Positions 61,440 to 64,000 of a DNA stretch of 64,000 bases are shown here, piece by piece. The DNA is from Granulosicoccus sp045106855 (GTDB lineage Bacteria > Pseudomonadota > Gammaproteobacteria > Granulosicoccales > Granulosicoccaceae). The position numbers and the translations under genes were made by a program. Under the pieces are notes generated by a model, which saw only the letters and a list, made by a program, of their open reading frames with translations, searched no databases and was not told the DNA's origin. Position 1 is the stretch's first letter, and each line of letters begins with the position of its first letter. The stretch lies in contig JBGCFI010000054.1 in NCBI GenBank assembly GCA_045106855.1, forward strand, positions 1 to 64,000. The letters are read 5' to 3'.

Positions 61440-62263
61440 TGCGGCGCTGGCTGAACAGTCCGGCATCGGAGACCCAGATAAGCCATGGCCAGCGGCTTTG
61501 GCTCTATGTATTTGCCTTTATCGTTATGGTGCTGCTTGTAGCACCCACGGTTATTGTGATTCCTATGTCGTTCTCAGATTCACAGTACCTGGAGTTTCCC
61601 CCACGAAACTGGTCGACTCGCTGGTATCAAAGCTATTTCAATTCCGATGAATGGATGCAGGCGACCTTTACCTCGCTCAAGGCTGCGTTTCTGACCATGC
61701 TGGTGGCAACCCCGGTGGGAGTGGTGGCTGCTTACGGTTTACATACATCCAGGGTAGCTTTCGTGAGGGCTACCTTCGTTTTGTTAATCGCCCCCATGAT
61801 GGTCCCCGTGGTACTGATTGCCATCGGTGCTTTCTATGTGTTCGTCAAATTAAAGATTCTGTATACGCTGACCGGTCTGGTATTAGCTCACAGCATTCTG
61901 GCCCTACCACTGGTGTTGATTGTCACAGGCTCTGCTCTCAAGAGCTACGACATGAATCAGGAACTGGCCGCACGCAGCCTGGGTGCACCTCGCTGGAAAG
62001 CTTTTTTAACAATTACATTGCCGCAGATTCGCTTCGCTGTGATTACCTCAGCGCTTCTGTCGTTTCTTACCTCGTTCGACGAAGTTGTCATAGCGATGTT
62101 CATATCCGGTGGCGATAATCCAACTCTGACACGAAATATGTTCAACGCTCTGCGTGACCAGATCGACCCCACCATAGCGGCAATTTCGACCATCATGGTG
62201 CTAATAACTACTCTGATGATGGTTCTGGCACAACTGTTCGGGCGTAGTTCAAAGAATCACTGA
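61439..62263 (+). CDS. ABC importer permease, PotC type
   Basis: A 274-residue membrane protein, partner of the preceding permease. Six predicted helices begin with WLYVFAFIVMVLLVAPTVIVIPMSF. The coupling loop is LAARSLGAPRWKAFLTITLPQIR. The start overlaps the previous stop by one base. The operon appears to end here; 254 bases separate it from the sigma factor gene. Confidence 0.92.
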   Translation: MRRWLNSPASETQISHGQRLWLYVFAFIVMVLLVAPTVIVIPMSFSDSQYLEFPPRNWSTRWYQSYFNSDEWMQATFTSLKAAFLTMLVATPVGVVAAYGLHTSRVAFVRATFVLLIAPMMVPVVLIAIGAFYVFVKLKILYTLTGLVLAHSILALPLVLIVTGSALKSYDMNQELAARSLGAPRWKAFLTITLPQIRFAVITSALLSFLTSFDEVVIAMFISGGDNPTLTRNMFNALRDQIDPTIAAISTIMVLITTLMMVLAQLFGRSSKNH

Positions 62264-62517
62264 GTCTGGTTAGCCCTCGTGAGGGGCGAAACTACCCTGG
62301 CCGGCATTTTGAAGACTGTCTGGAGCGGGCAATCGTAGGCGTAATGCCTGGAGTTGGCTCGACATGTACCTATTTTGGCAACCTGACGGTACAATCTGTA
62401 CTCACAGGATACTTTATACGACGATGCCGGAAGAGACGAGGTATTGAGTGCGGCCCGATGCAGTAGCGTCTTGTTTGTTCAAAAGCGTATAGTAATAATG
62501 ATGGATTTTAACCCTTG

Positions 62518-63108
62518 ATGTCGAATACCCTGCCAGTTAAAGACGGTAATGGACAGGTGCACGACCAGCGTCTCACCGAGTTACTTGCGCGCTGTAATCA
62601 AGGTAATGAAAGCGCTTTTGAAGAACTCTACACCCTTTGCTCGGTGCAACTTTACAGCGTACTGGTGCGTATTCTAAGAATCGAGGCGATTGCAGAGGAA
62701 GCATTGCAAGACTCCTTTGTCAAAATCTGGCAAAAAGCCGGCACATACACTCCAGCAGCAGGCACACCCATGGCATGGATGAGTACGCTCGCTCGCAATC
62801 AGGCTCTTGATCAGTTGCGTAGACGGAGCACACGAGAAGCTAATGAGAGCGCCGACTTGCCCGGCTATATAGACTCCATCGCAGATCTTGCCAAACCGAT
62901 GCATGAGATGAGCGAGGATGCCAGGCCACTGATCCAGTGCCTTGAGAAACTACCTGAACACGCTCGCAACTGCATCGTGCGCGCCTATTGCGAAGGCTAT
63001 TCACACGAAGAACTCTCAGCACAGGTCGACACACCCGTCAGCACCATAAAGAGCTGGATTCGGCGCGGATTGATATCACTACGGAGATGTCTTGATGAAC
63101 TCTCCTGA
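62518..63108 (+). CDS. ECF sigma factor (sigma-70 family)
   Basis: A 196-residue alternative sigma factor. Region 2 holds FEELYTLCSVQLYSVLVRI, EEALQDSFVKIW and AWMSTLARNQALDQLRRRS; region 4 holds CLEKLPEHARNCIVRAYCEGYSHEELSAQVDTPVSTIKSWIRRGLISLRRCL, a clean helix-turn-helix. The frame opens with TTG 62515, but ATG 62518 is taken. The stop overlaps the anti-sigma gene. The group pairs with RskA-type anti-sigma factors, which often answer oxidative or envelope stress. Confidence 0.93.
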   Translation: MSNTLPVKDGNGQVHDQRLTELLARCNQGNESAFEELYTLCSVQLYSVLVRILRIEAIAEEALQDSFVKIWQKAGTYTPAAGTPMAWMSTLARNQALDQLRRRSTREANESADLPGYIDSIADLAKPMHEMSEDARPLIQCLEKLPEHARNCIVRAYCEGYSHEELSAQVDTPVSTIKSWIRRGLISLRRCLDELS

Positions 63109-63904
63109 CGAGCGCTGGTGGTCGGTACGTGCAGGCGAATATGTGCTTGGCACATTGCGTGGCAAAGATCTCGAGTTATTTGAACGCATACTGGCACACG
63201 ATACGAGCATTCAGGCCGAAGTCGCAAGATGGGAACAACAGTTGACGGGGTTGAACGAGACACCCCGTGAATTTGTGCCGGGCGAACATGTTCTGCCGCA
63301 AATTCTTCAACGAGTCCGCAGCCTGAATGATGAAGGTGCTGACACAAACCCAGATTCCGCGCCTGACTCTATTAGCGTGGAATCTAAGAACACAGGTGAC
63401 AATCAATCAGAGCAACGTGTCATGAAACCGGGCGCGCCTGTACGCAAATTCCAGGTTTGGCCTACCCTCGCAGGGTTGGCAACGGCGGCAAGCCTCGTAC
63501 TCGGATTGCTGTTAGTACAACAAACCACCAAACAGACCACACTACCATTAAGTGTCGATGGACTTGCCGTCGTACTCAGCGATGAAGATGGCAAACCGTT
63601 TTTCCTGGTTGAGACTGACTATGGAAATTTGCGAGTGCGTGTCACGGCACTGGCCCCACCCTCATTGGATGAATCCAGGGATTTTCAATTGTGGCAAGCG
63701 TTACCTGATCGGTCCTCGGTCAGGCCAGTTGCACTGCTACCAGAAGAGCCGGGCACCTCACGAACATTTCACGTCGACTCTCTAATTGACGGTTCGGATT
63801 TGTTTGGTGTCAGTATTGAGCCTGTCGGAGCCTTAACAACTTCCGGCCCCACCGGCCCTGTCGTAGCTCACGGTGACTTTCTCCCCAAACGCAATATCGA
63901 CTGA
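63095..63904 (+). CDS. RskA-type anti-sigma factor
   Basis: A 269-residue membrane regulator. The N-terminal cytoplasmic part begins with WWSVRAGEYVLGTLRG, the anti-sigma-K zinc-less segment, and is followed by an acidic linker. One membrane helix lies near 125-145 (PTLAGLATAASLVLGLLLV), and the exported domain ends with FQLWQALPDRSSVRPVALL and SIEPVGALTTSGPTGPVVAHGDF, the RskA signature. GGAG lies 7 bases before ATG 63095, inside the sigma gene (14-base overlap). It should hold the sigma factor inactive until it is cleaved. Confidence 0.9.
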   Translation: MNSPDERWWSVRAGEYVLGTLRGKDLELFERILAHDTSIQAEVARWEQQLTGLNETPREFVPGEHVLPQILQRVRSLNDEGADTNPDSAPDSISVESKNTGDNQSEQRVMKPGAPVRKFQVWPTLAGLATAASLVLGLLLVQQTTKQTTLPLSVDGLAVVLSDEDGKPFFLVETDYGNLRVRVTALAPPSLDESRDFQLWQALPDRSSVRPVALLPEEPGTSRTFHVDSLIDGSDLFGVSIEPVGALTTSGPTGPVVAHGDFLPKRNID

Positions 63905-63942
63905 GCACATCTATAGCTCAAAAAAAAACATTCATTCCTTGC

Positions 63943-63965
63943 AACTTTCTATAGACCCTGTGCGT
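63943..63965 (+). promoter_or_regulatory. candidate ECF-sigma promoter leading out of the window
   Basis: AAC at 63943-63945 (in GCAACTTT) and CGT at 63963-63965 are separated by exactly 17 bases, the AAC-N16/17-CGT signature of many ECF-dependent promoters. It lies directly after the anti-sigma gene and reads rightward, so a gene just beyond 64000 may be a regulon member. No equal site was found before the sigma gene. Confidence 0.4.
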
Positions 63966-64000
63966 AGGGACTTAGTGAAGACCAAACCAGGAATGTGAAT

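Overview
The window is about 64 kb of bacterial chromosome with roughly 50% GC, densely packed with genes. No rRNA, tRNA, CRISPR array, transposase or phage gene was seen. The gene families (fatty acid cis/trans isomerase, PlpD-type patatin, DUF3135, PspA, MCP, many Gram-negative signal peptides and lipoboxes) point to a Gram-negative proteobacterium, most likely a gammaproteobacterium. A cupin DMSP lyase next to an apiose (plant cell-wall sugar) pathway suggests a marine, alga- or seagrass-associated heterotroph, perhaps Granulosicoccus-like. That last step is inference.

Layout. (1) 1-8440: a sugar locus. It has the N-terminus of a secreted glycosidase-like protein, a D-apiose dehydrogenase (apsD) on the minus strand, and a divergent operon of a CUT1-type ABC importer (binding protein, two permeases, ATPase) ending in D-apionate lactonase (apnL). 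(2) 8713-13948: membrane-lipid remodelling. Fatty acid cis/trans isomerase (cti) is coupled to a patatin that carries its own outer-membrane barrel; a monohaem cytochrome c follows. (3) 14162-23539: two paralogous secreted YHS proteins flank an alpha-2-macroglobulin with an intact thioester motif, a small lipoprotein and a copper-amine-oxidase-like protein with duplicated C-terminal domains. DUF3135 and DoxX-like genes are also here. (4) 23996-28905: DMT-type permease, PrpA-like phosphatase, Nudix hydrolase, Baeyer-Villiger-type flavin monooxygenase and a small unknown protein. A chain of mutually exclusive hairpins lies between the Nudix and monooxygenase genes. (5) 29175-36902: a minus-strand livHMGF importer with an acyl-CoA synthetase, binding protein and crotonase, reading as uptake, CoA activation and oxidation of an organic acid. 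(6) 37127-41069: epimerase, an SDR divergent from an AraC regulator, and a LysE exporter. (7) 41227-45114: PspA-like protein, a coiled-coil/TM protein with a pilin-like head, and a 727-residue lipoprotein of no recognised family. A 16-copy hexanucleotide repeat lies upstream. (8) 45504-48985: epoxide hydrolase and a chemoreceptor.

(9) 49719-54725: the most unusual block. A fused NAD(P)H-type flavoprotein/[2Fe-2S]/membrane cytochrome-b-like reductase is followed by an eleven-haem cytochrome c, a Tll0287-like haem protein, a monohaem cytochrome c and a single-domain globin, all tightly spaced on one strand. It reads as a self-contained electron line from cytoplasmic NAD(P)H to the periplasm, with a nitric-oxide- or oxygen-handling globin. 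(10) 54998-62263: a small secreted protein, then a DddL-like DMSP lyase divergent from a PuuB-like FAD oxidase and a polyamine-type ABC importer. (11) 62518-64000: an ECF sigma factor, its RskA-type anti-sigma factor, and a candidate ECF promoter firing out of the window.

Functions come from motif and family recognition by eye; no database search was run. Start codons were moved where a Shine-Dalgarno sequence, signal peptide or neighbouring stop argued for it.
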